DNA of 64,000 nt. Source: Ursus arctos (Eukaryota > Chordata > Mammalia > Carnivora > Ursidae). A program made the position numbers and the translations under genes. The notes below the pieces were generated by a model. The model was not told the origin of the DNA and did no database searches. It saw only the letters and a program-made list of their open reading frames with translations. Shown here one piece after another: positions 55,601 through 61,680 of the stretch. The stretch's first letter is position 1. The number at the start of each line of letters is the position of its first letter. The DNA lies in NCBI RefSeq assembly GCF_023065955.2, contig NW_026622874.1:80064917-80128916 (forward strand), in the 5' to 3' direction.

Positions 55601-56588
55601 ATAAAGCTGTTCATTCATAATCTATAAAGGTTATTGTTTCCCTAAATTTTTGAAAGTTCTGAACTGTGTGAAAGAATGCCGTGGAGATGTGGGAAATTTA
55701 ACTTGGTTCTTTGGGGATTCTTGTCTGCCTCAGTTTGTGTGCGCCCGTGTGAGAAAGTGAAGACAGTACTGAGATCAGAGAGCTGCTGCCTTGGCTTCAG
55801 CCTGAGTGAGGCTCTTAGTGGGGAATTCGGGGTTGACCAGGAGCCGCCCTAGCTCGAGCCCTGTCACCACCCTCTGCATCTGAGTCCCCTCCCTGCCTGT
55901 AGCTTTGCATCTCCCAGAACTTCTGCCACAGTATCCTGCGGATTTGCCTGTGTTGCTGATGTCTCAGCCCGAATGCCAGCTCTCCGTGGGGCCTACTCAG
56001 AACCTCAGCTTTGTTTTCTTTGAAACCTGGAGCATATTGGTTTCTGAGGTCATTAGAGGCACAGGAGTTGAAGTACATAAAGAATCTGCAGGGGCCCCTG
56101 GGTGGCTCAGGCGGTTAAACATTGGACTCTTGATTTCCGCTGAGGCTGTGATCTCAAGGTTCTGAGATTGAGTCCCAGGTCGGGTTTGACGCTGAGTGTG
56201 GAGACCCTTAGGGTTTCTCTCTCTCCCTCTCCTTTTCCGCCTTCCCTGTTCACTCACAAGTTTACCCTTTCTCTGTCTTTGTTTTTTTCTCTCTGTTTCA
56301 AAAAAAAAAAAAAAAAAAAGAATGTGCCAAATATCTGGGATTTTGGCCACTCACCCTACTCACTGTTTAAAAAAATAGCTCCATGCAGATGATCATCAAA
56401 AGGTGTTCATTTAAGACCTTGAAATTTCACTTGGAGTAGAACATCTCAGCCCAGATAGCAGCGATCCTCATTTCAACAACAAAGAAATGACCTCCTTTTT
56501 TTCTATTAAATTTCAGGTCCTAGCCAAGAAGGAAATAAAAGATACTTTTGAGAATGGGTACATTCAGACATTGATGTCTGAGATGTGA
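21410..56588 (+). CDS. TANGO1/cTAGE5-family gene with amplified proline-rich exons (split gene, overall span)
   Basis: Family members sit at endoplasmic reticulum exit sites, where a membrane anchor, cytosolic coiled coils and a C-terminal proline-rich domain that binds Sec23 help load bulky cargo into COPII carriers. Here 14 exons chain in consistent phase for 382 codons: hydrophobic N-terminus, TM segment, coiled coils, linker. Seven tandem copies of a two-exon proline-rich module follow, 79 codons per copy. Alignment from memory is closest to TANGO1 after the TM segment: [13 protein letters not shown] here against VYQVTEQQISEKL. The N-terminal SH3-like lumenal region is absent, as in the short TANGO1S form, and several middle coiled-coil exons are missing. 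A2 has an early stop and A7 is frameshifted, so the intact product needs module skipping or the locus is a transcribed pseudogene. The symbol is left blank because orthology to MIA2 or MIA3 is not established; a third, divergent paralogue is most likely. Confidence 0.65.
21513..21721 (-). repeat. Can-SINE, antisense, in intron 1
   Basis: Antisense Can-SINE ending TGAGCCACCCAGGTGCCCC. GTGTCTTCCTTC precedes it and recurs shortly after it, near 21735, suggesting a target duplication with a little extra sequence at the right end. Confidence 0.9.
22314..22516 (+). repeat. Young Can-SINE with TSD, intron 1
   Basis: Starts GGGCGCCTGAGTAGCGCAG and ends in an A-tail. AAAAAGTGAAATGTCCT flanks it at 22297-22313 and again at the end of the tail, up to 22529, a 17-bp target-site duplication. 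A recent insertion. Confidence 0.95.
23721..23901 (+). repeat. Can-SINE, sense, intron 1
   Basis: Starts GGGGCCTCTGGATGGTTCA, with CATGATCCCAGGGTCCTGGG and a CTCTCTCTTTCAAATAAATA end. Diverged copy. Confidence 0.85.
24859..24990 (+). CDS. Exon 2: transmembrane segment (44 codons)
   Basis: Acceptor TTATTTCAG, donor GCT|GTAAGT, phase 0 to 0. It opens VVHVVPDRF, equivalent to VVSALPEDM of TANGO1 at the same exon boundary. The hydrophobic span [18 protein letters not shown] follows, then RTVLA, matching the WRTVLV that ends the TANGO1 membrane segment. This exon identifies the family and predicts a membrane anchor with a cytosolic C-terminal remainder. Confidence 0.85.
25145..26317 (-). mobile_element. 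Young 5'-truncated L1 in intron 2, with 18-bp TSD
   Basis: Antisense L1 3' end and ORF2 C-terminus ([20 protein letters not shown] on the minus strand, in one 185-codon frame). AAATAGTTTTAAATTTCT flanks it at 25127-25144 and 26318-26335. The identical 18-bp target duplication and long open frame indicate a recent insertion. Confidence 0.95.
26360..27780 (-). mobile_element. Old L1 fragment in intron 2
   Basis: Antisense, strongly diverged L1. It shows a 3' end near 26390-26480 (TCAGTGCTCATCACAATAAG) and then stretches corresponding to the endonuclease region and upstream ORF1/5' sequence. No usable frame remains. Right boundary approximate. Confidence 0.7.
27781..29305 (+). other. Distal part of intron 2
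   Basis: Unique intronic sequence with a CCTT-type run at about 28845-28870. No other exon was recognised. Confidence 0.4.
29306..29327 (+). CDS. Exon 3: 22-nt microexon
   Basis: Acceptor TTCTTCCACTCTTAG, donor AAG|GTAAGA. It encodes IAPRQYE plus one base and moves the phase from 0 to 1. The next exon begins in phase 1, and the join gives [13 protein letters not shown], which lines up with the residues directly after the TM segment in TANGO1. The alignment across both junctions is strong support despite the size. Confidence 0.75.
29328..31040 (+). other. Intron 3
   Basis: Contains one antisense Can-SINE at 30045-30232. The open frames at 29.6-30.0 kb on both strands have no splice support or recognisable domain. 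Confidence 0.5.
30045..30232 (-). repeat. Can-SINE, antisense, with TSD, intron 3
   Basis: Antisense Can-SINE ending GGCACCCAGGTGCCCC. AAGATGAGAGA occurs just before (from 30034) and just after (from 30233) the element. Confidence 0.92.
31041..31129 (+). CDS. Exon 4: coiled coil start
   Basis: Acceptor TTCTCCTTTTAG, donor AAG|GTATCA, phase 1 to 0. Encodes [20 protein letters not shown] followed by KEISIWEEK. Heptad-like spacing of I, L and A residues fits a coiled coil, and the exon aligns with the first coiled-coil exon after the TM segment of TANGO1 (QQISEKL...KEN.EL). Confidence 0.85.
31363..31440 (+). CDS. Exon 5: coiled coil
   Basis: 26 codons, phase 0 to 0, acceptor TATTTTATAG, donor AAG|GTAAGG. 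Encodes [20 protein letters not shown] then KILKLK; TANGO1 has IKESKKHVQETRKQN..LSD at the equivalent place. Confidence 0.85.
31504..31734 (-). repeat. Can-SINE with (ATT)n tail, antisense, intron 5
   Basis: The tail has become an ATT microsatellite at 31498-31541. AAGTAATGAATTATTA on the left is echoed by AAGTGATGAATTATTA on the right, a target duplication with one mismatch. The element ends about 44 bases before exon 6. Confidence 0.9.
31778..31888 (+). CDS. Exon 6: coiled coil
   Basis: 37 codons, phase 0 to 0, donor ATG|GTAAGA. Encodes [20 protein letters not shown] and then [17 protein letters not shown]. The end matches MLESEREQNVKNQDL of TANGO1. The acceptor (TTTTGTTGAAG) has a short pyrimidine tract, perhaps because the neighbouring SINE lies just upstream. 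Confidence 0.8.
32478..32541 (+). CDS. Exon 7: acidic coiled-coil piece
   Basis: Acceptor CCGTCTTCAAG, donor AAGG|GTATGT, phase 0 to 1. Encodes [20 protein letters not shown] and K. Alignment to the family is weak. Several exons of the TANGO1 coiled coil expected between exon 6 and exon 8 are not found, so the coiled coil is shortened here. Confidence 0.6.
32709..32847 (+). CDS. Exon 8: coiled coil
   Basis: Acceptor CATCCTTTACAG, donor AGA|GTAAGC, phase 1 to 2. Encodes a helix containing [20 protein letters not shown] and [22 protein letters not shown]1 shows NSLQAAK....KTLRQKVEIL at this place. Good match in spacing and phase. Confidence 0.8.
32848..34867 (+). other. Intron 8, with a perfect 13-bp inverted repeat
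   Basis: No exon was found in this 2-kb intron. ATGTGATTCTTGA at 34042-34054 and its exact reverse complement at 34060-34072 are separated by GTAAA. Confidence 0.5.
34868..34969 (+). CDS. Exon 9: coiled coil
   Basis: Acceptor CCCATTTTAG, donor CAA|GTGAGT, phase 2 to 2. Encodes [20 protein letters not shown] and then [14 protein letters not shown]. It is equivalent to [20 protein letters not shown] of TANGO1. Confidence 0.85.
35641..35701 (+). CDS. Exon 10: coiled coil
   Basis: Acceptor TGTACCTGACAG, donor AAG|GTAACC, phase 2 to 0. Encodes [20 protein letters not shown], matching [20 protein letters not shown] of TANGO1 in length and pattern. Confidence 0.85.
35806..35841 (+). CDS. Exon 11: 36-nt exon, [12 protein letters not shown]
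   Basis: Acceptor GGCTTTTTCAG, donor TGG|GTAAGT, phase 0 to 0. Its 12 codons match IATHEKKAHENW of TANGO1 and ISYEKRGHDNW-type sequence of cTAGE5, a family signature. Confidence 0.88.
35922..35989 (+). CDS. Exon 12: end of coiled coil
   Basis: Acceptor TTTTCTCCTGCAG, donor CAG|GTGTGC, phase 0 to 2. Encodes [22 protein letters not shown] and part of R. Matches [20 protein letters not shown] of TANGO1. Confidence 0.85.
36113..36207 (+). CDS. Exon 13: linker after coiled coil
   Basis: Acceptor CTGTATTCAAG, donor GAG|GTAGGG, phase 2 to 1. Encodes [20 protein letters not shown], then [11 protein letters not shown]. The ending PPRR followed by a phase-1 junction occurs at the same point in TANGO1 (NPPRR|G). 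Confidence 0.8.
36208..37145 (+). other. Intron 13, with the left edge of repeat homology
   Basis: The last 200 or so bases (from about 36940) resemble the intron upstream of every exon B in the array (GTCAGC..AGAC, GAAATGCTCTG, GAAGGGACC, GAGAGTGGGAGAG). The ancestral unit therefore extended left of the present array. Confidence 0.6.
37146..37228 (+). CDS. Exon 14 (B0): divergent founder-like copy of exon B
   Basis: Exactly 83 nt, phase 1 to 0, acceptor CATTCTAG, donor AAG|GTAACT. Encodes [20 protein letters not shown] and then RHPGMYK, comparable to RWSAEASGKPSPSD of TANGO1. It has the same length, phases and flanking intron homology as array exons B1-B7 but a strongly different sequence, so it is the older paralogous exon next to the array. 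Confidence 0.8.
37463..37526. repeat. (TG)n microsatellite, unit 1
   Basis: TG-rich run in the intron between B and A. The same position is occupied in all seven units, with different lengths and interruptions. Confidence 0.9.
38832..38985 (+). CDS. Exon A1: proline-rich module
   Basis: 154 nt, phase 0 to 1, acceptor TGTCTGTCTGCAG, donor GTG|GTAAGA. Encodes [36 protein letters not shown] and LVHPPCG. In TANGO1 the corresponding exon is the proline-rich Sec23-binding region (V.MAPKGPPPFPG...). A1 differs from A3 in 8 of 51 codons, 7 of them amino-acid changing, and lacks two cysteines found in A3-A6. Confidence 0.8.
39576..39658 (+). CDS. Exon B1
   Basis: 83 nt, phase 1 to 0, acceptor CTCTGTCTCTTCTAG, donor AAG|GTAAAT. 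Encodes [20 protein letters not shown] and KDPEKDK. It shares the [14 protein letters not shown] version with B7, whereas B2-B6 read [14 protein letters not shown]. Confidence 0.8.
39899..39942. repeat. (TG)n microsatellite, unit 2
   Basis: Shorter than in unit 1; same intronic position. Confidence 0.9.
41250..41402 (+). pseudogene. Exon A2: frameshifted copy with early stop
   Basis: 153 nt instead of 154. Near its start GTGGGTAAGATGTGAG replaces GTGGGTCCAGATGTGAG, so the frame reads V-G-K-M-stop. Splice sites are intact. The change also makes CAG|GTGGGTAAG at the exon start, which looks like a donor site and could promote skipping. If included, the product would stop after about 465 residues and the transcript would be a likely nonsense-mediated decay target. 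Skipping A2+B2 keeps the frame. Confidence 0.8.
41993..42075 (+). CDS. Exon B2
   Basis: 83 nt with intact splice sites, phase 1 to 0. Encodes the core version [20 protein letters not shown], then KDPEKDK. It follows the damaged A2 and is probably used only as part of a skipped pair, if at all. Confidence 0.7.
42319..42380. repeat. (TG)n microsatellite, unit 3
   Basis: TG run with TTTG interruptions at the conserved intronic position. Confidence 0.9.
43688..43841 (+). CDS. Exon A3: proline-rich module, core type
   Basis: 154 nt, phase 0 to 1, splice sites intact. Encodes [39 protein letters not shown] and LPLVPPPCG. Five cysteines and a QPPPPW run are present. Identical in protein to A4. Confidence 0.82.
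44432..44514 (+). CDS. Exon B3
   Basis: 83 nt, phase 1 to 0, core-type [14 protein letters not shown], splice sites intact. Confidence 0.8.
44758..44814. repeat. (TG)n microsatellite, unit 4
   Basis: Like unit 3 but a few repeats shorter, which accounts for most of the length difference between units 3 and 4. Confidence 0.9.
46123..46276 (+). CDS. Exon A4: proline-rich module, core type
   Basis: 154 nt, phase 0 to 1. The encoded protein is the same as A3; the surrounding intron is also nearly identical, marking units 3 and 4 as a very recent duplicate pair. Confidence 0.82.
46867..46949 (+). CDS. Exon B4
   Basis: 83 nt, phase 1 to 0, core-type sequence, intact splice sites. Confidence 0.8.
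47192..47243. repeat. (TG)n microsatellite, unit 5
   Basis: TG run ending TCTGTGTGTGCGTTTTTG, a form shared by units 5, 6 and 7 and different from units 2-4. Confidence 0.9.
48552..48705 (+). CDS. Exon A5: proline-rich module, FLQP type
   Basis: 154 nt, phase 0 to 1. [15 protein letters not shown] replaces [15 protein letters not shown] of A3 and A4; the remainder, with [12 protein letters not shown], is unchanged. Splice sites intact. Confidence 0.82.
49296..49378 (+). CDS. Exon B5
   Basis: 83 nt, phase 1 to 0, core-type sequence, intact splice sites (donor AAG|GTAAAT). Confidence 0.8.
49621..49700. repeat. (TG)n microsatellite, unit 6 (longest)
   Basis: The longest TG run of the seven units, explaining why unit 6 is 2457 bp. 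Confidence 0.9.
51009..51162 (+). CDS. Exon A6: proline-rich module, FLQP type
   Basis: 154 nt, phase 0 to 1. Shares [10 protein letters not shown] with A5 but keeps PMDQT. Splice sites intact. Confidence 0.82.
51753..51835 (+). CDS. Exon B6
   Basis: 83 nt, phase 1 to 0, core-type [14 protein letters not shown] with silent differences from B5. Last exon B preceded by an intact exon A. Confidence 0.8.
52078..52136. repeat. (TG)n microsatellite, unit 7
   Basis: TG run of the unit 5/6 type, intermediate length. Confidence 0.9.
53444..53595 (+). pseudogene. Exon A7: diverged and frameshifted copy
   Basis: 152 nt: two bases are missing near 53507 relative to A6, where CCAAACTTTACC became CCACATTACC. 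After the shift the frame loses the QPPPPW motif and reads toward ...LRSATMW and a stop just beyond the exon. About 17 further substitutions separate it from A6, while the flanking introns are much closer. Splice sites remain. As with A2, skipping A7+B7 would preserve frame. Confidence 0.8.
54182..54264 (+). CDS. Exon B7: last array exon
   Basis: 83 nt, phase 1 to 0. Encodes [20 protein letters not shown] and EVPEKDK, the edge version shared with B1. Donor AAG|GTAAAT intact. Its use depends on how damaged A7 is handled. Confidence 0.65.
54265..55150 (+). repeat. Diverged relics of the repeat unit right of the array
   Basis: 54265-54440 is a decayed start of the next unit (ATTTCTGGAATCCTGTTCCT, GTCTGGGCAGCACCGTGTG), after which similarity fades. 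54720-55040 resembles the DNA in front of exon B0 and B0 itself (AAACCACTGAAGCAGG, GTGGTCCCTT, CCCCCATGAGGAATAGCGG). 55060-55140 resembles the intron just downstream of exon A (CATTTGATGGACTTCATCTT against CATTTCGTGGACTGTCTCGT). The pieces are not in the array order, so the right flank is an older, rearranged copy. Confidence 0.5.
55151..56090 (+). other. Downstream intronic sequence, no exon recognised
   Basis: Unique sequence. A possible acceptor lies near 55903 (CTCCCTGCCTGTAG) at about the distance from B7 where a further exon A would be expected, but the sequence after it does not resemble exon A. Confidence 0.35.
56091..56319 (+). repeat. Can-SINE, sense
   Basis: Starts GGGGCCCCTGGGTGGCTCAG and ends in a 20-base A-tail. 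AAAGAATCTGC before and AAAGAATGTGC after form an imperfect target duplication. Confidence 0.93.
56517..56588 (+). CDS. Candidate terminal exon, coding part
   Basis: A strong acceptor (CCTCCTTTTTTTCTATTAAATTTCAG, 56491-56516) is followed in phase 0 by [20 protein letters not shown], then SEM and TGA. Phase 0 fits a splice from any exon B. It has no similarity to the usual proline-rich last exon of TANGO1, which is phase 1, so it could be an exonised sequence or chance. An AATAAA lies 304 bases past the stop. Confidence 0.35.
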   Translation, partial: VLAKKEIKDTFENGYIQTLMSEM

Positions 56589-56891
56589 AGACAATTATTT
56601 TCTATTACATATAGACTCACAGAGGCAGCCACACACTCAGGTGTTCATCCAAGGCCTCAGATATACTATAGGAGGCAAATTGCATATGGCAGAACATAAG
56701 ATCCCATTGAAATAATCCAAAATCTGTTTGACTTACAGGACAGTCAGTTTGAAGTTTGAAGATCTCCCTGAGCGGTAACAACCAGGCTATGCAGAGTATA
56801 TATGTTGTAAAGGTGTCAGATGAGCCTAATGGTCTGAATGCCTTCCCTGCCCATCCTGTCCCCTGTGCTCTGTCTCTCCTCGTATCCCCCC

Positions 56892-56897
56892 AATAAA
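56892..56897 (+). terminator. Candidate polyadenylation signal AATAAA
   Basis: AATAAA followed 12-30 bases later by a GT-rich stretch (GGTTCTGTGTGTCAG), the arrangement of a cleavage and polyadenylation site. It is the first plausible signal after the candidate terminal exon. Confidence 0.4.
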
Positions 56898-56919
56898 CCT
56901 TTCATGGTTCTGTGTGTCA

Positions 56920-58300
56920 GCGTCTGCCTTCACGAGGACCTACAGTCATTCCCCTCCAAGAGCACAGTGTGAATCCTGTACACACAGAAACAAACTGGCA
57001 GCAGTGGTGGTGATGGAGGATAGTAGCAAGATTACCCTTTGTGGCATCTTTACTGCAAGGGGCCCAAGCAGTCCTTCTGGGCAGGTGGACACACCCTGTA
57101 TTTAGATCTGTTGGTGGTTGTATTAACTCTGGTGATAGATACCCTTGAGTACATGGTGTCTGCTTGTTTTGGGGGTGTGTGGTGATCAGCAGGATAGGTG
57201 TCTGTCCCCAGGCAGTGGTCTGTTGTGATGGTGAGGAATGTATGAAGGGTCAGTAGTGGCCCCGGGAGACCGGTGAGGAGGCCCTGCATTAATCCAGGTT
57301 TTGTGCACTGGTTTCACCTCACCAGCTGCCTCGCAACAGCGGGTGGGCTCTGAGGGTCGCTGATGGTGGCAGTGTTCTTGGTAAGACCCCTGATGCCCCA
57401 TAATCCTCCACAGTTTCCATGTTGAGGGATGGGCAGGGAAGAGGCCAGTGACAGGAGACCCATTCCTCTCTCACCACGCAGGAGTTGGGTGTATGTGTCT
57501 GTTGCTTCTTAGGTCCTTTACTCCAGTCCATTCTGCACCAGAGCTCCTGGATCGTGCAAAGCCCTCCTTCTCTCCAGGTTGTGGAAGAAGACATCCTCCA
57601 GCAGCCTTGGGGTCATGGCTGGGCCAAGGTGTCAAGGTCTGTCTGTCCACATTCTGCCCTGGAGAGGCGGGTAACTGCCCTGCTACAGCCAAGGTCAGCC
57701 TGAGCAGCCTTTGTAAATGGGATTGTCATGCCCTGTGCGCAGGGCCAGGGCCGAATGATGGCAGGAGAGAGGGGGAGACAGGAGAGGTGGTCCTCTGTGG
57801 TGGTCCTGGACAGGGCTGCACAGAGCAGAAGGCCTGAGGGCCTGGGGAGAGATAGAGAAAGAGACTGTCAGGGAGAGGGACACTGAGTGGGTGGTGGGGG
57901 GATTGGGCAAATCCTGGAAAGTGAGAGGAACCAAGAGAGGGAGAGGGGGTAGAGAAAAGCAGAGACAAAGAGGAGTTGGAAGGATGAAAAGCAGTTGCTG
58001 GTCTAGGTGTGTGGAGGTGGACCATGGACCAGGGGGGAGGAGGTCTAGGTAGCTACTCTGAGCTTTGGGACTGGAGAAGGCGGGAATCCAGGGCGTCAGA
58101 TTTCCCTGAGCCCAATCCTCCGACCTCTCTGGGGCAGAGCTGTGCAGAGGACGTTTCCCTTGGGAAGATGGGGACCCCTCCTTTTGCATTGTGGGGCCGA
58201 ACCCTAGGATCTATCATGGAGAGAGATGGCTTGGGTGGAACAGAGCACCCTCTGTCCCTCCATCTGAGGGGTCATGACTTTGAGCATTGCAGGGATTCCC
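56920..58300. other. GC-rich unique sequence
   Basis: Several overlapping frames on both strands come from GC-rich composition. None has a recognisable domain, start context or splice structure. Confidence 0.4.
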
Positions 58301-58307
58301 AGGGAGG

Positions 58308-58385
58308 CCAGCAGAGGGCGCGCGCGCACCTCCAACAGGAAGGGGGCGGTTTCTCTGCGTGCGCAGCCACGGCCAGCAGAGGGCG
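58308..58385 (+). promoter_or_regulatory. Two same-strand CTCF-like motifs
   Basis: CCAGCAGAGGGCG occurs at 58308-58320 and again at 58373-58385, 65 bp apart and in the same orientation. Both match the core CTCF consensus (CCAS.AGRKGGC). A weaker related string, CCAACAGGAAGGGGGCGG, lies between them at 58332-58349. The segment is CpG-rich. Lying just beyond the 3' end of the gene, it is a plausible boundary element. Confidence 0.5.
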
Positions 58386-59445
58386 CGCTGTGGCCTTTTC
58401 TGACACAGGGCGCCTCAGAGCAGGAAGGGCTCTGGAAGGCCCCCAAGGATCCGGCCCCTCTCTGGCTGCAGGGAATAGAGCGCCAAAGCTGCCATTTCAG
58501 TAGGTTCGGCCCCCACCCTGGGAAGACCCTGGGGCCTTTGCAGCAACTTGTCGCCTCCCGAGGTAGAGGAAGAAGCTGCCTTGTTGGCTGAGTGCTGAGG
58601 GGGCGGCTCTGGGTGGCTTCCCAGGACATGCTGGTAAGTGAGCAGCACAGTCGCTTGCATTTTGAGGGCTGTTCCCCTGGTTCAGTCCTCATTTTCCCTG
58701 CGGGTATTTGAACAGACCTGTTTTACTCAGGGATCCGTGGCTTGAGGGGTCCTGCGACACCACATCAGAGATGCTGTGGTTGGCTTGTTACAGATGCAGG
58801 CTTGTTTCTGGGGAGAAATCCTGAGCCAAATTCAGAGGAACGGGAGCCGCTTTCAGTGGGGACTTGAATGCACTAACTGCTGACTCTCAGGACTTCCTAA
58901 AAGAATGAGCTGGGGTCCCACTTCCCTAATTCTGCTGGAACCTGAGACCCAGGTAGAAACACAAACTGCCCTCCATTTTGTAACCTTAAAGGTAGAAACT
59001 CTGAGGGATTTATCAGCCGAAGTTGGTTTTGTTTGGGAAGGAAGAAGAATAGAATGTAGGACAAAGAAGCAGTGACTAACCCTTAGGCACATTGGGGAGC
59101 ATCAGAGAGGCTCACTGTTTTCAGGCGAAAAGGGGGCAGTTTAGAAGGCTGTTAGGAACCAAAAGTCCATTGGAGGCATCTGGTAGTTCAAATCATTGTG
59201 GCTTCTCATGGTTGAGTCCTGTTGGGAGGTGGGGGCTGGGGGGAGGGGATGGAGAGATGAGAATAGAGTTCCTGTAGCTGGAATAGTGGAGTATTCACGT
59301 GCGAGGTCAAGTCCATGTCTTCCTGTTGGGTCCCCAGTTTATTCAGAGTGAGAGTGTGTCCGAGCTCCCCCTGCCAAAACCTCCTGACTGTTTTGTGGCA
59401 TTTCCCGTTACGACTTTTCACATTTCCCCGTTCTGATCAAGATTT
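58386..59445. other. Unique sequence, nothing recognised
   Basis: GC-rich at the left, becoming average to the right. No gene or repeat family recognised. Confidence 0.4.
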
Positions 59446-59770
59446 GCCTTGAGGAGCAAAATAAGTCCGTCAAAGACAGATACTATATGATTTTAGTCAT
59501 TTGTGGAATTTATGAAATAAAACAAATGAGCAGCGAGAAGAAAAAAGAGGCAAACCAAGAAAACAGCCTTTTTACTATAGAGAACAACCTGTTGGTAATC
59601 AGAGGGGAGATGTTTGGGGGGATGGGTTCAATAGGTGATAGGGATTAAGTCATGCATTTGTGATGAGCACCAGGTGTTGCCTACAAGTGTTGAATCACTA
59701 GATTGCACACTTGAAATGAGTATAACTGAGGTCATTGTAATTTAAAAAACTTTAAAAAAGTTTCCATGGA
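59446..59770 (+). mobile_element. L1 3' UTR fragment, sense
   Basis: ACAGATACTATATGATTTTA, TAGAGAACAACCTGTTGGTA, GTGATGAGCACCAGGTGTTG and a closing AATTTAAAAAACTTTAAAAA are typical of the carnivoran L1 3' end. Only the 3' tail is present. Confidence 0.85.
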
Positions 59771-59774
59771 AGAA

Positions 59775-59969
59775 TTTTTTTTAAAGATTTTATTTGTGCG
59801 TGTGTGTATGAGAGAGAGAGAGAGAGAGAGAATCAGGCAGAGGGAGAAACAGGCTCCCCGCTGGGCAAGGAGCCCAGTGTGGGACTCAGTCCTAGGATAC
59901 TGGGATCATGACTCACTGGATCATGAGCCAAAGGCAGATGCTTAACCGACTGAGCCACCCAGGTGTCCC
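59775..59969 (-). repeat. Can-SINE, antisense, with TSD
   Basis: Antisense Can-SINE with a GT/GA-rich stretch at about 59798-59831, ending GAGCCACCCAGGTGTCCC. TGGAAGAATTT occurs on both sides. Confidence 0.93.
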
Positions 59970-60231
59970 TGGAAGAATTTCTGATCAGCAGTCAAGTTCT
60001 TTGTATTTAGTGGTTTTGTGTTTCAGTGCCAGCAAGGTCTTTTTCTGGTGGCGTGTCTCATGTTGGAGGAAATGTGCATCACAGTTGTAAACTACTCAAG
60101 TGACACTTGAAGAACTGGGAAGGTTAGAAGGGAGAAACTCTCATGTACTTCCTGTGTGAAGTCTGTATCTGCTCGAGATTGAGACCAGTGAGCCAGCATC
60201 ACCTCACTGGGGACACTGTTTCTACAAAGGA

Positions 60232-60546
60232 TTGACAGACAGCAAGTACAGAATCAAAAGCAAGATGACAATTCCAAACCATGTGTTGGTTCTAACCCAG
60301 GACCCTAGGTTTGAAAGGAGCCAACTGAAAATATTTATTGGCAGTTGTTTACCTGAAGGAAGACAGGTTTCTCCCTATGAAGGCAAACCCGGAGTCACGT
60401 GTGCCTCCTGGAAGTGTCTTCCTCAAGTGTCTGGGAGCAAAATAGTGAAATACTGCGAGAATGCACTAAATGAAATCACTGAGTACATCTGGGAATACAG
60501 ATACACTGGGGAACATGAAGCATTAGAGAACTTGTTGCAAGAATAG
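60232..60546 (+). CDS. Unrecognised 104-codon open frame
   Basis: A Met-initiated frame with ordinary composition (examples: NHVLVLTQDPRFERSQLKIF, VKYCENALNEITEYIWEYRY). I do not recognise a domain. Flanking unique sequence shows no obvious poly(A) tail or splice sites. It could be a fragment of an old retrocopy or repeat, or chance. Confidence 0.2.
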   Translation: MTDSKYRIKSKMTIPNHVLVLTQDPRFERSQLKIFIGSCLPEGRQVSPYEGKPGVTCASWKCLPQVSGSKIVKYCENALNEITEYIWEYRYTGEHEALENLLQE

Positions 60547-61466
60547 GAATACTTCCGGGACATTTCAAAACAGTATTGTTATCTCAAAAGAGCTGTTTAA
60601 AACTCCATGTGTTATCAGTAATGGTCTGTTATGTTATAAATTCAGAAACCATGCATTTGGATTAGAATCCGGATGTTCAAACTATGTAATTATATAAGTA
60701 TAGCACCATTTATTTATTCTGCTTTTGGTGAATAATTGTTTCCAGTTTTTTGTTATTCTGAACAATGCTGCAACGGACATTCTCACACGTTTCCTGGTGT
60801 GTAGGTTCAAGATTTTCAATAGGGCATATACATTTTCTAGTATTGGAATTTCTGGTTTGTAAGAATGAACGTGTAGAGTTTTGCAAGATAATGCAGAGTA
60901 TCTTTCAAAATAGTTGTACCAATTGTACTTGTCCCAGTACTGCATAGAATTCCTATCTTCACCAATAACTGGTCTTGCCAAGCTTAATTTTTTGCCAACC
61001 TGATGAATGTAAAAGGGTTACTCTTTGTGGCCTTAAGGTGAATTTTTATGATTATTATTGAGGTTGAACATTTTTCATGTTTTTATTCACCACTAGGATT
61101 TTTTTCTTCCATAAAATTCTAGTTTTGCCATTGGGCTATTTGCTTTTCTCTTTTTGTTATGTAGGAATTAGCTTTTCAAATATTCTGGATATTGATCTGT
61201 GGTTGGTTGTGCGTGTTATGAATAAAACATTCTTTGTTATCAGTTTTTGAATTCAGATAGCTGAGTTAAAATAATGAAGACTACCTAGATTTCAGAATCT
61301 GTTTGGTTCCTGATTTTCATATAAAAGTTAGCTGGAGTTTGAATGATAAAGTATAATTCAAAGATTTCATTCAAATATTCTTGTTTCCTGGGACGCCTGT
61401 ATCTTTTTCTGGTTTCTAATTTAATTTTTCTCTAAGGTATCTTTTTGTTAGCAAAAGTTCTTTTCC

Positions 61467-61680
61467 TTTTTTTTTTAAGATTTTATTTATTTATTTGACA
61501 GAGAAAGAGAGAGCCCGTGAGAGAGGGAACACAAGCAGACGGAGTGGGAGAGGAAGAGGCAGGCTCCCAGCAGAGCAGGGAGCCTGATGCAGGGCTGGAT
61601 GTGGGGCTGCATCCCAGGACTCTGGGATCACGCCCTGAGCTGAAGGCAGACGCTCAACGACTGAGACACCCAGGCATCCC
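61467..61680 (-). repeat. Can-SINE, antisense, with TSD
   Basis: Ends GAGACACCCAGGCATCCC. AGCAAAAGTTCTT on the left and AGCAAAAATTCTT on the right form a target duplication with one mismatch. Confidence 0.93.

Noticed and set aside
55903..56040. Possible eighth exon A
   Set aside because: Spacing from B7 and an acceptor-like CTGTAG fit, but the sequence shows no similarity to exon A and no QPPPPW-type motif.
57448..58692. Several 130-160 codon frames in the GC-rich region
   Set aside because: They overlap on opposite strands, are low in complexity and lack recognisable domains or exon structure.
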